From the NCBI GenBank assembly GCA_963828505.1, contig CAWHFM010000009.1, forward strand, positions 186,001-250,000: a DNA stretch of 64,000 bases, in the 5' to 3' direction. Of this stretch, positions 1-8,194 are shown one piece after another. Under the pieces are notes generated by a model. That model did no database searches. It had not been told where the DNA came from and saw only the letters and a list, made by a program, of their open reading frames with translations. The DNA is from Bog-473 sp963828505 (GTDB lineage Bacteria > Actinomycetota > Acidimicrobiia > Acidimicrobiales > RAAP-2). How positions within the stretch are numbered: position 1 is the stretch's first letter; every line of letters starts with the position of its first letter. The position numbers and the translations under genes are program-made.

Positions 1-549
1 AGCGCGAGACGCCGCCCGAGCGGGGGAGTGCGTGACGTCGGTGTGGTCGAAGTCTCGCATCCAGCAGGCGAACTCCAAGAGGATGCCGTCGGGATCTTGG
101 AAGTAGATGCTCCGGACGTAGACCCCCGAGTGCATCTCGTCGCTGATACCCCACTCGGAGTCGTCGTGGTTGGCGATCTCGGTGCAGTCGATCCCGGCGG
201 CAATGAGCCGATCCCGGTACTCCTCGATCTTCTCGGGTGCAACGTCGAAGGCGACATGGTTCATGGATCCGATGGCGCTGGTCAGGTCGCCCTGGTCGGG
301 CCGGGCTGCCGGTGCGCTCACGCCGGGCACGCCGTCCGGAGCGTTCGGGAACCAGAAGAAGGCGAGGCAGTCGCCGCCGCCGCAGTCGAAGAAGAAGTGT
401 TGTCCCATGCCCGCGGGCAGCTCGATCGTCTTGACGAGCGGCATGCCGAGGACGTTGGTGTAGAAGTCGACGGTCACTTCCATATCCCGGCAGACCAGTG
501 CCAGGTGGTTGATCCCCCGCAACTCGAACCGCTTCGTTCCGCTGGACAT
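1..549 (-). CDS. VOC-superfamily (glyoxalase/dioxygenase-like) protein, C-terminus cut by window edge
   Basis: Reading leftwards from an ATG at 549, 183 codons stay open to base 1, so the protein is cut at its C-terminus. It shows the two-half vicinal oxygen chelate fold: INHLALVCRDM near residue 13 and MNHVAFDV near residue 103 each supply a likely metal-binding histidine. DPDGILLEF near residue 160 supplies the usual C-terminal glutamate. Family members include glyoxalases, extradiol dioxygenases and fosfomycin-type enzymes, and the substrate cannot be told from sequence. It is divergent from the reductase gene on its right. Fold assignment is secure; function is not. Confidence 0.85.
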   Translation of the reverse strand, partial: MSSGTKRFELRGINHLALVCRDMEVTVDFYTNVLGMPLVKTIELPAGMGQHFFFDCGGGDCLAFFWFPNAPDGVPGVSAPAARPDQGDLTSAIGSMNHVAFDVAPEKIEEYRDRLIAAGIDCTEIANHDDSEWGISDEMHSGVYVRSIYFQDPDGILLEFACWMRDFDHTDVTHSPARAASRA

Positions 550-851
550 CTGGCCCTCCCCGCTGTTCTGTCGCCCCATGCCGCCAAGCGGCCGGCGCTC
601 CGGCTGCATCGGGCCTCTTCGCCCATCGGGCTGCTCGCCACCAGAGGATACGCCTCGACAGAGCTCGGACGACGGGTCGTCGGACCTGGTGCGGCGGAGC
701 GCGGGCAGCGCCGTCGAGCGCACTACGGTTGCCCTTGCCCAATCCACGAGGGAGTGGCGACAGATCTGCACTCTCGACAGACCGAGATGGGGGCCGCAAC
801 GCCGATGACGACGCCGTTGGTGACGCCGAAGGCCGCGGCGAGGAGTGCGGC
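550..851. other. Intergenic region between divergent genes
   Basis: About 300 bases separate the divergent VOC and reductase genes. Open frames here have no family-like motifs and look like shadows of the GC-rich composition. Promoters for both genes must lie here, but I see no convincing -35/-10 pair. A purine-rich AGGAG at 841-845 serves as ribosome-binding site for the GTG at 852. Confidence 0.5.
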
Positions 852-1304
852 GTGACCACAGGCAAGCGGCGGATGGACACGGACGCCGGGTTCAGGTTCC
901 TCAACCGGGTTCACAAGAGCGTCCTGCGCGTGACCGGCGGGCGCTGGCCCACGACCCTGTCGGGCATGGCCGCAGTGGAACTCCACACCGTCGGCCGCAC
1001 GTCGGGGCTGCCCCGCTCGTCGATGCTGACATCGCCCATCCACGACGAGTCGCGGGTGATCCTGGTGGCTTCCAAGGGCGGGAACGAACGAAATCCGCTG
1101 TGGTACGGCAACCTCAGGGCGAATCCAGACGTCGAGGTCACCATGAACGGGAGGACCCGTGCCATGCGAGCCCGCACCGCCTCACCAGAGGAGAAGGCCC
1201 GGATGTGGCCACAGATCGTCGCTACGTACAAGAACTACGCCCGGTACCAGGAGGATTCGGGACGGGACCTTCCGGTGGTGATCTGCGAGCCCAGGCCTTC
1301 GTGA
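852..1304 (+). CDS. Deazaflavin (F420)-dependent nitroreductase-family protein
   Basis: A 150-residue protein of the Ddn/F420H2-dependent quinone reductase family, a split beta-barrel fold that uses reduced F420 to reduce quinones or nitro-compounds. Seen: LHTVGRTSGLPRSS near residue 45, the TxGRxSG element typical of the family. ASKGGNERNPLWYGNLRANP (residues about 74-93) matches the conserved region that positions the cofactor. The start is the GTG at 852, chosen because AGGAG sits six bases upstream; an ATG at 873 is the alternative. It stands alone, 130 bases before the YbjQ operon. The F420 family is common in Actinobacteria, and the substrate is unknown. Confidence 0.88.
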   Translation: MTTGKRRMDTDAGFRFLNRVHKSVLRVTGGRWPTTLSGMAAVELHTVGRTSGLPRSSMLTSPIHDESRVILVASKGGNERNPLWYGNLRANPDVEVTMNGRTRAMRARTASPEEKARMWPQIVATYKNYARYQEDSGRDLPVVICEPRPS

Positions 1305-1434
1305 GCCGGGTCCACAGGGGCCGGCAAGATCCGCCGGGGCCGGATGGGTCAGGTGGTCGCGGACGGACCGGCCGGGCGACAGCCGAATCCTCCGACGGGG
1401 GCGGGGTCGGGGCAGGGACGAAGGTGACGGTACG

Positions 1435-1857
1435 ATGCCGCCAATGTCGATGGAACCAGGTGGGTCCGGGGGCGACGCGCTCGATCTGAGCATGGCCGTC
1501 TCGCAGCTGTCGTCCAACAGCACCGATCTGCGCATCATGCTCAAGCTTCTCGTCTCCCAGCTCTCTGACGCTTTGGGCGACCGCATAACGGTCGACCGGG
1601 CCGGCAGGTTTCGCAAATCCGACGAGATCAAGAACGTACGGATCGTTCTGGGCGACGACACCCTCGAAGCTGCCGTCGACGGTGGCTCGGTGCGCTGTAG
1701 CGTCGGCCACTCCTCGGGAGGGATCCGCATCCGCAGCGAACAAGTGTCGATGGACGCGTGGCTCACCCGCCTCCTGTCCACGCTTCAGTCCGAGGCCGCG
1801 CACAGCGAGCAGACTCGGCAGGCGCTCGAGAACATCATGATCGGAGGTACGTCGTGA
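1435..1857 (+). CDS. Conserved small protein opening the YbjQ operon
   Basis: A 140-residue soluble protein that I cannot name. It has no signal peptide or membrane segment. The middle reads as a beta-rich module (DRITVDRAGRFRKSD, VRIVLGDDTLEAAVDGGSVR, SSGGIRIRSEQVSMD). A helical C-terminus (WLTRLLSTLQSEAAHSEQTR) follows. AAGGTG lies eight bases before the ATG at 1435; another ATG at 1444 is possible. The stop overlaps the GTG of the next gene (GTGA at 1854-1857), so the two are translationally coupled. It is probably a partner or regulator of the YbjQ-type proteins that follow, which is an inference from position only. Confidence 0.85.
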   Translation: MPPMSMEPGGSGGDALDLSMAVSQLSSNSTDLRIMLKLLVSQLSDALGDRITVDRAGRFRKSDEIKNVRIVLGDDTLEAAVDGGSVRCSVGHSSGGIRIRSEQVSMDAWLTRLLSTLQSEAAHSEQTRQALENIMIGGTS

Positions 1858-2729
1858 GCGACGTCCAGCCCTCGTCTCAACCCGGACCCAGCCCCGTGGA
1901 CGGCGCGGCCCGAGTCGGCCCCGATGCTCAGGCGCCGAGTCCACCCAGCGACCTTCCCAAGGACGCCGCCCATCGACTCGAGGAGCTCGAACACGGCCTG
2001 TTCACTTCGGACCTGTCCGTGAACGAGTTCCTCCTCGTCAAGGAGGCAGGTTTCCACCCGCTCGGATTCGTGATGGGCTCGTCCATCTACCACATAGGCA
2101 TTCAGACGCGGCGGTGGGGGGAGAGCCAGGAGCTGAGCAAACTGACCGAGGCCATGTACACGGCCCGTGAGCTCGCCATGGGCCGGATGGACGAAGAGGC
2201 GGAGGAACTTGGCGCCGATGGGGTCGTCGGCGTGCGGCTCGACGTCAACTACTACGAGTGGGGCAACGACTCGGCCGAGTTCATCGCCTTCGGTACCGCG
2301 GTGAAGGCCGAGGACGGGACGTCGTACCGCAACGCGCTGGGCAAGCCGTTCACCTCGGATCTGTCGGGGCAGGATTTCTGGACCCTGATGCAGACAGGCC
2401 ACGTGCCCCTCGGCCTGGTGATGGGCACCTGCGTGTTCCATATTGCGCACCGCAAACTCACCCAGGCTCTCGGTTCCATGGGTCAGAACGTGGAGCTGCC
2501 CAACTTCACCCAAGCGCTCTACGAAGCCCGGGAACTGGCTATGACCCGGATGCAGGACGAGGCGGGCCGGCTTGGCGCGAGCGGCATCGTGGGAGTGCGC
2601 TTGGAGGAGAAGTCGCATCAGTGGGGTTCACACACGATTGAGTTCCTCGCGCTGGGGACAGCGGTGGCCAAGGGGAGCGGCGAAGTGACGCTGCCCAAGC
2701 CGACGACGATCATCTCGCTCGACAACTGA
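1854..2729 (+). CDS. Tandem YbjQ/UPF0145 heavy-metal-binding-type domain protein
   Basis: A 291-residue protein with about 45 disordered Pro/Ser residues, then two copies of the YbjQ (UPF0145) domain. Copy one starts at FTSDLSVNEFLLVKEAGF (about residue 50). Copy two starts at FTSDLSGQDFWTLMQTGH (about 164). Each copy continues with a PLG(F/L)VMG strand and a helix of the YTARELAMGRMDEEAEELGA type. Each ends with GxVGVRL and a (A/L)(F/L)GTAV strand, matching E. coli YbjQ, where ALGADAVVGI and GTAVK are conserved. YbjQ proteins form oligomeric rings of unproven, possibly metal-binding, function. Translation is coupled to the upstream gene by GTGA. Two paralogs follow. Confidence 0.9.
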   Translation: MSDVQPSSQPGPSPVDGAARVGPDAQAPSPPSDLPKDAAHRLEELEHGLFTSDLSVNEFLLVKEAGFHPLGFVMGSSIYHIGIQTRRWGESQELSKLTEAMYTARELAMGRMDEEAEELGADGVVGVRLDVNYYEWGNDSAEFIAFGTAVKAEDGTSYRNALGKPFTSDLSGQDFWTLMQTGHVPLGLVMGTCVFHIAHRKLTQALGSMGQNVELPNFTQALYEARELAMTRMQDEAGRLGASGIVGVRLEEKSHQWGSHTIEFLALGTAVAKGSGEVTLPKPTTIISLDN

Positions 2730-2786
2730 TGCGGTTCTCTTGTTCGCTCTGCGTGTGATGTCCGTCACGCTCGCTCGGCGGGTCGG

Positions 2787-3797
2787 GTGATGCCCGAGGG
2801 TCCCGGTCCAGGTGGTCCCGGCCCGAGCCCGACCGGCGACACCGGCGACATCGGCGGTCCGAGCCCGGCCGAAGGCGCCACGGTCCCGCGACCGGCCGAA
2901 GCCTCGGACCTGCCCGAAGCCGCCCTGCGCCGGCTCGGATCGAGCGCCTTCTCCTCGGGACTCAGCGTGCCGGACTTCGCGGCATGCCTCGACCTCGGGC
3001 TGGAGCCGGTCGCGCTCGTGCAGGGCTTCTGCGTCATGCAATGGGGCTGGTACGGCCCGGGCTCTGGATTCGGTCGGGGCCGCTCGCCCTACGTCGGGGC
3101 CGGAGGCGCACAGGCGCCGGGTTCCTATTCCGAGATCTACCGCTGCCCCCACGGATACGTCTCGGCCGAGCACCGGATGTGGGGCCAGAACCTCGAACAG
3201 CCGTGGGTCGAAGAAGCCTGGTCGGGCGGATACACGGCCGCCTACACCCGCATGCTCGAAGAAGCCCAGACCCACGGTGCTCACGGCATCGTCGGGGTCG
3301 TGGACAAGGTTTCGAACATCGCCGACACGGGGACGACCGAGTTCCACTTCCTCGGTACCGCCGTGATGGTCGAAGGTGGTCCACCCCCCGCATCGGGCGT
3401 GCCCTGGAGCACGTACCTGGCCGGCCAGCGGTTGATCAAGTCCATCGAGGCCGGGTTCATGCCCGTCGCCGTGGTCGCCGCCCTGGCCTCGGTCCGGGTC
3501 TGGGCGTACTGCATGACCGAGTACCTGATGGAGGGTTCGTCGGCGTGGGGCGTGGCCCGCCCGCAGATCGTCGAGCAGGTGAGCCGAGCGCACATGGCCG
3601 TACGGCAGTTGGCCCGCAAGCAGGTCCGCCAGCAGCTGTCGGGCGACCAACTCCACGGGGCCCGCATCGACGTCGTGACCCGTGAGCTGTCGCAAGGTGA
3701 CGAGGTCATCGACTGCACCTTGCGGGGCAACCGAGTCCGCCGGTTCAAGAACTACGACGAGGTGCCGCTCCCGACGCCGACGGTGCGACTCGGATGA
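2787..3797 (+). CDS. Divergent tandem YbjQ-like domain protein
   Basis: A 336-residue paralog in the same operon. After about 50 Pro/Gly-rich residues comes SSAFSSGLSVPDFAACLDLG, a variant of the FTSDLS entry motif. Then a long aromatic/glycine-rich insert (QWGWYGPGSGFGRGR) and HGAHGIVGVVDKV with FHFLGTAVMV close the first domain. The second half (LIKSIEAGFMPVAVVAAL to ARIDVVTRELSQ) keeps the fold pattern but has lost the GTAV ending. Start may be the GTG at 2787 or the ATG at 2790; no strong ribosome-binding site is visible. It overlaps the next gene by ATGA (3794-3797). It is probably a specialised subunit of the same assembly. Confidence 0.85.
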   Translation: MMPEGPGPGGPGPSPTGDTGDIGGPSPAEGATVPRPAEASDLPEAALRRLGSSAFSSGLSVPDFAACLDLGLEPVALVQGFCVMQWGWYGPGSGFGRGRSPYVGAGGAQAPGSYSEIYRCPHGYVSAEHRMWGQNLEQPWVEEAWSGGYTAAYTRMLEEAQTHGAHGIVGVVDKVSNIADTGTTEFHFLGTAVMVEGGPPPASGVPWSTYLAGQRLIKSIEAGFMPVAVVAALASVRVWAYCMTEYLMEGSSAWGVARPQIVEQVSRAHMAVRQLARKQVRQQLSGDQLHGARIDVVTRELSQGDEVIDCTLRGNRVRRFKNYDEVPLPTPTVRLG

Positions 3798-4776
3798 CCC
3801 CCGAACCCGACACCCCCACTTCACCGCCACCCCTCGGAACCCGCCCCGAATCCTCGGCTCCCGATCTACGGGCCGAGATGATCAGAGGTGCGTCGGCGAT
3901 CGCTGTCCCAGCTCCTCCGACATCGCCGCAATCCCGGGGTATCACCTCAGACCTCTCCGTCGACGAGAGCCTCCTCCTGCACGCCGCCGGATGGGAGCCG
4001 CTGGACCTCGTCCCCGGCGTCGCCGTGGTCTCGGTGCCCGTCGGGGTGTGGAATTGGGGCGTCGGCAGCATCAGCCTCGCCTCGGACGCGCACAATGCCG
4101 CGGTCGGCGCGGCGGCAGAGCAGCTCCGCTCCGAATGCAGCAAGGTCCACGGTCACGGCGTGGTCGGGGTCCGGGTCGAGGTCGACGTGCGCCCACACCA
4201 CATCGACGTGGAGCTGATCGGCACGGCGATCCGCCCGATCGCCCGCGCCGCCGCCGCGGCACCGGCACCGGCGCTACCAGTGGCGTCCGACGGAGGGGGG
4301 ACGACGCGGCTGAGGCGATGCCGTTCATTTCGGACCTGTCGGCGCGCGATTTCACTCTGCTCCAGCGCGCCGGGTGGATACCTGTCGGCCTCGCCTTCGG
4401 CGCCAGCTTCATCTACTCGCCACGCCGGTCCGCCGGCGCGGCCATGCGACAGAGCACACAGAACGTCGAGCTCACCAACTACACCGAAGCCATGTACTCG
4501 GCCCGGGAGGCGGCCATGGAGAAGATGCAGCGCTCGGCCCTGGAGGCAGGCGGCCAGGGCGTGGTGGGAGTCAAGGTCACCGAGGGCCCCATGGGCTTCG
4601 CCCGCCATGCCGTCGGGTTCACCGCGTGGGGAACCGCGGTTCGCCTGGTGGCCGAGGCGCACCAGTTCGTGGCGCCGAAGCTCGTCCTCCCCCTCGACGA
4701 CGCCGTCGTGACCTTCGAGGCTGAGAGCCTGCGCAGCGCGACCCAGGGTCGAGGCCGAGGTTCGGGCCGCCGGTGA
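3794..4776 (+). CDS. Tandem YbjQ-type domain protein, interrupted by a -1 frameshift
   Basis: The third paralog. Frame from ATG 3794 gives GITSDLSVDESLLLHAAGW, HGHGVVGVRVEVDV and VELIGTAIRP, which is a full first domain. The second domain (FISDLSARDFTLLQRAGW, GQGVVGVKVTEG, GFTAWGTAVRL) lies in the -1 frame and runs to the stop at 4776. The switch falls at a run of six G (4295-4300). One missing G would restore a single protein of about 327 residues, the same architecture as the gene at 1854. A separate start at ATG 4318 is possible but has no good ribosome-binding site. A sequence error is likeliest; real decay or programmed slippage are alternatives. Confidence 0.8.
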
Positions 4777-5189
4777 CCGACGGCTCCCCAACGGCCATGC
4801 AGATGGACTGGCCCGCCTGGGGGCGCAGGTTCGAGTCGGTGCACGGCCCTGATGAATTCGCGGGCCTGTTCGCGGCGGGCGGTACTTTCCGCGATCCCGT
4901 GACGCCGGACACCACCGACGTGCGGAAGGTGGCCCGCGACACCGACGCTATCTTCCCGGATTGGTCTCAGACGGTCGATCGGATTCGCGGAGGATCCGAC
5001 TGGGCCGTGTTCGAATGGACCGGGACGGGCACGCTCGACGCCGGCGACGGCCGGACGGCTCGGATCGTCATGCAGGGTGCAACCGTGATTCAGGTCGACA
5101 GCGAGGGGAAGGTCACCCGCTGGCGCGATTACCTCGACACGAACGAGCCGGCGCAGCAGATCCGGAAGGCCCTCGAGGACGGCTCATAA
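4773..5189 (+). CDS. SnoaL/NTF2-like fold protein
   Basis: A 138-residue protein of the NTF2-like superfamily (SnoaL / limonene-epoxide-hydrolase-like cone fold). Seen: the helical start WPAWGRRFESVHGPDEFAGL, the pattern GGTFRDPVTPDTT, and the ending GKVTRWRDYLD, which is the usual last strand of SnoaL-type proteins. It starts at GTG 4773, overlapping the previous stop by GTGA, so it belongs to the YbjQ operon. NTF2-like proteins may be small hydrolases, isomerases or ligand binders, and nothing here fixes the ligand. The gene closes the operon. Confidence 0.82.
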   Translation: MTDGSPTAMQMDWPAWGRRFESVHGPDEFAGLFAAGGTFRDPVTPDTTDVRKVARDTDAIFPDWSQTVDRIRGGSDWAVFEWTGTGTLDAGDGRTARIVMQGATVIQVDSEGKVTRWRDYLDTNEPAQQIRKALEDGS

Positions 5190-5289
5190 GCGAAGCGGCA
5201 CACGAACCACACTGCTCTGGTGGACCAGGCGCCTGAGGCGAAGGCGTGCCCGTGTTCACCCGCGCCACCGCGAGTTGGGCCGTCAGCCG

Positions 5290-5673
5290 TCAACCGTCGT
5301 CCCGGCAGAGGCAGAAGGGGTGGCCGGCGGGGTCGAGGAGGACACGGACGTTTTCTTGTGGTTGGTGCGACGCAACCGTCGCTCCGAGGGCGACCGCCTC
5401 GGCGACGGCCGATTCGAGGTCGCCGACCTGGAAGTCGAAGTGCATCATCTGGCGCTGTGCGCCCTCTCGGGGCGGCCATACCGGGGTCTGGTAATCAGTC
5501 GATGTTTGGAAAACGATGAAGATGGGACCGTCGGGCGCCGCCAGTATCGATGTTCCCGGCTCTTGGTGGCCGATGGGCCAGCCCAACAGCTCCGAATAGA
5601 AACCGGCCAAGGCGGCAGGGTCCGGCGCTTCGATGGCGGTTCCCCACCACATGCCGGTCGTTCGGGATCGCAT
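5290..5673 (-). CDS. VOC-family protein
   Basis: A 127-residue glyoxalase-like protein. The N-terminal half has WWGTAIEAPDPAALAGFYSE and LLGWPIGHQE. The C-terminal half has MMHFDFQVGDLESAVAEAVA and ends LLDPAGHPFCLCRDD, which is the actinobacterial Glyoxalase_6-type ending. The histidine of MHFDFQV and the glutamate near AIEAPD may be ligands. It lies convergent with the YbjQ operon and downstream of the ferritin-like gene on the same strand. Function is unknown; members of this subfamily are often annotated only as VOC proteins. Confidence 0.85.
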   Translation of the reverse strand: MRSRTTGMWWGTAIEAPDPAALAGFYSELLGWPIGHQEPGTSILAAPDGPIFIVFQTSTDYQTPVWPPREGAQRQMMHFDFQVGDLESAVAEAVALGATVASHQPQENVRVLLDPAGHPFCLCRDDG

Positions 5674-5774
5674 CCCCAGGAGTGTGTCACACGCGACGGG
5701 AGGCGCCGTGTGGCCGAGTGACCTCGGCCGAGACCGGTGGTGACGGACCGCGACTCACGGCGCGTCGGACCGGT

Positions 5775-6860
5775 TCACTCCGCCGAATCGGCCACCGCCT
5801 GCACGTGGGCCAGACGGGCGTCGCGGACCTCGTCGTATTCCTCCGCGGCCTTCTCGTCCGACGCCATCTCTGCGTCGATGTCAGCGTCGGCGAAGCCGAT
5901 CACGCCCATCGACTCGAAGGCCGAGCGCAGCCGGGGTCCCCAAAGCCCGATGTCGCGCAAGATGGGCACGATGCGCATGAACAAGAAGGAACGGAACACC
6001 CGTAGCGTCTCGCTGTTCTCGACGTAGGTCCCGATCTCAGAGGGAAGGTCGAGCCGTTCCCACACTTCCTCGCCCAAGAAACGATCCCGCATGAGGTAGC
6101 ACGCCTCGATGCAGAACGCCTCACGTTCGTCGCGCTCGGCCTGGCTCAGCTGCGGGTAGTAGTCGCGTAACGCCAGACGCCCGAACATCACGTGCCGCGC
6201 CTCGTCCTGCATCACGTACGCATTCAAGGCCTTGGCCAACGGCTCTGTCGCGTTGTTGCGGATGACGCCGAACGCAGCCAGTGCCAGTCCCTCGACCAGC
6301 ACCTGCATGCCCAGATACGTCATATCCCACCGACTGTCGGCGATGACGTCGTCCAGCAGGCTCTTGAGGTATTGGTTGAGGGGATAGACGAGCTGCACCT
6401 TCTCGTGGAGGTAGCGGCTGTACACCTCGACATGGCGCGCCTCGTCGATCACCTGCGTGGCGGCGTAGAACTTCGAGTCGATGTCCGGCACCGTCTGCAC
6501 GATCTTGGCCGTGCAGATGAGCGCTCCCTGCTCCCCGTGCATGAACTGGCTGAACCTCCACGCCTCGACGTGGCGCCGCAGCTCGCCTTTGCGCTCGTCC
6601 GACATCTTCTCCCACCAGTCGGTTCCGAAGAGCGGGTTCATCTCGTCGGGCATGCCCACCGGGTTCGTGAGATCGACCTCCTGGCTCCAGTCGAGCCGGT
6701 CGCTGCCGATCCACTGTCGCCGCGTCCCTCTGTCGTAGAGGCGGAGGAGCTGGTCCCGCCCGCCGGTGTAGTCGAAGTCGAAGACCGTCGTGGCGGGCGA
6801 CTCGATGCCCCACCGAGTGTCGGGTGCAAGCTCCCGGTCGATCGTCGGGTTGGTCGTCAT
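5775..6860 (-). CDS. Ferritin-like diiron protein
   Basis: A 361-residue helical protein with carboxylate-bridged diiron ligands. HGEQGALICTAKIVQ provides a first glutamate. QVIDEARHVEVYSRYL and VMQDEARHVMFGRLAL are two ExxH-type motifs, and LVEGLALAAFG provides another glutamate. The pattern fits ferritin-like oxygenases related to the R2/AurF group, which activate oxygen on organic substrates. Start ATG 6858-6860 (MTTNPTID) is chosen because the upstream frame has no family features. The gene follows the zinc alcohol dehydrogenase on the same strand, 92 bases apart, so the two may act in one oxidation pathway. The substrate is unknown. Confidence 0.88.
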   Translation of the reverse strand: MTTNPTIDRELAPDTRWGIESPATTVFDFDYTGGRDQLLRLYDRGTRRQWIGSDRLDWSQEVDLTNPVGMPDEMNPLFGTDWWEKMSDERKGELRRHVEAWRFSQFMHGEQGALICTAKIVQTVPDIDSKFYAATQVIDEARHVEVYSRYLHEKVQLVYPLNQYLKSLLDDVIADSRWDMTYLGMQVLVEGLALAAFGVIRNNATEPLAKALNAYVMQDEARHVMFGRLALRDYYPQLSQAERDEREAFCIEACYLMRDRFLGEEVWERLDLPSEIGTYVENSETLRVFRSFLFMRIVPILRDIGLWGPRLRSAFESMGVIGFADADIDAEMASDEKAAEEYDEVRDARLAHVQAVADSAE

Positions 6861-6952
6861 GAGGGCCCCTTCAGGATCGTGATCGGACGGGGCGAAACTA
6901 CACCCGGTCGAGGGGACCATTCCGAGGGAGTGTCCCCGCTCGGCGGCCGGCG

Positions 6953-8185
6953 TCAGCGAAAGTCGAACGCCACCTTTATGGCGCCGCTCTGCTCCTGGTC
7001 GGCCAGGACGGTGAATGCCTCGCGCCACTGGTCGAGCCGAAAGGTGTGGGTCAGCATCCCGGTGAGGTCGACCCGGTGTTGCTCGGCCAGACGGAGGTAG
7101 TGCTCGATGCCGTGCAGGCGGATGCCGTCGACCTCCTCGACCCCGAACACGTTGGAGCCCACCCACGAGATCTCCTTGAAATAGAGCGGCGACCACTCCC
7201 AGCGTTCGGGCGCGTGGACACCACTCTTGACCATGGTTCCCCGTGCCTTGAGCAACCGGACCCCTATTTCGGCCGTCTGACCGGTGCCCACGGTGTCGTA
7301 GACGACGTCGATACCACCGGGGTGGGCCATCGGCAGGGGGTTGTCCCCGAAACGCTGGAGGACTCCTCCGGACCACGCCGCGGCCGTCTGGAGCAGCTGC
7401 TCCACCGGAAACGGATCGACCACGGTCGCGCCCAACCGCTCGGCCAGTGCCTTCTGCGCCGGAAAGCGGGCCGCCACCAAGATCTCGACGTCAGGGTGGA
7501 GTGCTCGGAGAATGGCCGTCGCCGTGCTGCCGAGTGCGCCACCGCCGTAGACGAACACCTTGCCGCCGGGCGGCGGTGGGTGCCTCGTGACCGAGTGCAG
7601 GGAGACCGCAAAGGGATCGGCGATGACCGCCACTTCGTCGCTGACGCTCTCCGGCACCGCGATCAGCATGGATTCGTGGGCCGGGAGGTACTCGGCAAAG
7701 CCGCCGGGAGCATCCTTGGACGTCCCCGTGTGGATGCCGGCGGCGATCGGACCCTCGGTGAAGTGCCAGCAGAGGCTGTAGTCGCCCGCCTGACACGACG
7801 GGCAGGGCGGGTCGATGCCGCGGGGTCCGCACGAGAGCCACGGGTTGAGGACGACACGTTGGCCCACGTGGAGCGTGCTGACGCCGTCACCGATTTCGAC
7901 CACGTCGCCGACGACCTCGTGCCCGAACACGGTGGGGAAGGAGAAATAGCCGTTCAGCGCGCTGTCGCCGAAGTCGTCACCGAAGTCCATGAAGACCATT
8001 TTGGCGTCGGACCCGCAGATACCCGTCAGGCGCGTCTTCACGACCGCCCAATCGTCCCGGAGCAGGGCCGGTCGCTCCAGCTCTTCGAGCCGCATCGGAG
8101 TCTTCGAGAGGCCGATGAGCAGCTGGTTGGTTCGATCTGGAGCGTCCCAGCGCTCTGGACGAACTCCGTAGAGGAGGCCCTGCAC
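6953..8185 (-). CDS. Zinc-dependent alcohol dehydrogenase-family (MDR) protein
   Basis: A 410-residue medium-chain dehydrogenase/reductase. TGICGSDAKMV (about residue 55) and FGHEVVGDVVEIG (about 88) carry the catalytic Cys and the His/Glu pair of the zinc site. A cysteine cluster CPSCQAGDYSLC follows, recalling the structural-zinc loop. The nucleotide fold has VFVYGGGALGSTATAIL. A short insert ahead of CPSC makes the protein longer than the usual 340-380 residues. It starts ten bases after the DUF4190 gene and precedes the ferritin-like gene on the same strand. Substrate is not inferable. Family confidence is high. Confidence 0.9.
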   Translation of the reverse strand: MQGLLYGVRPERWDAPDRTNQLLIGLSKTPMRLEELERPALLRDDWAVVKTRLTGICGSDAKMVFMDFGDDFGDSALNGYFSFPTVFGHEVVGDVVEIGDGVSTLHVGQRVVLNPWLSCGPRGIDPPCPSCQAGDYSLCWHFTEGPIAAGIHTGTSKDAPGGFAEYLPAHESMLIAVPESVSDEVAVIADPFAVSLHSVTRHPPPPGGKVFVYGGGALGSTATAILRALHPDVEILVAARFPAQKALAERLGATVVDPFPVEQLLQTAAAWSGGVLQRFGDNPLPMAHPGGIDVVYDTVGTGQTAEIGVRLLKARGTMVKSGVHAPERWEWSPLYFKEISWVGSNVFGVEEVDGIRLHGIEHYLRLAEQHRVDLTGMLTHTFRLDQWREAFTVLADQEQSGAIKVAFDFR

Positions 8186-8194
8186 CGCAGCCTC

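Noticed and set aside
4295..4301. Programmed -1 ribosomal frameshifting at GGGGGGA
   Set aside because: No downstream pseudoknot could be identified by eye and similar breaks occur in core genes, so a sequence error is the simpler explanation. Kept only as an alternative.
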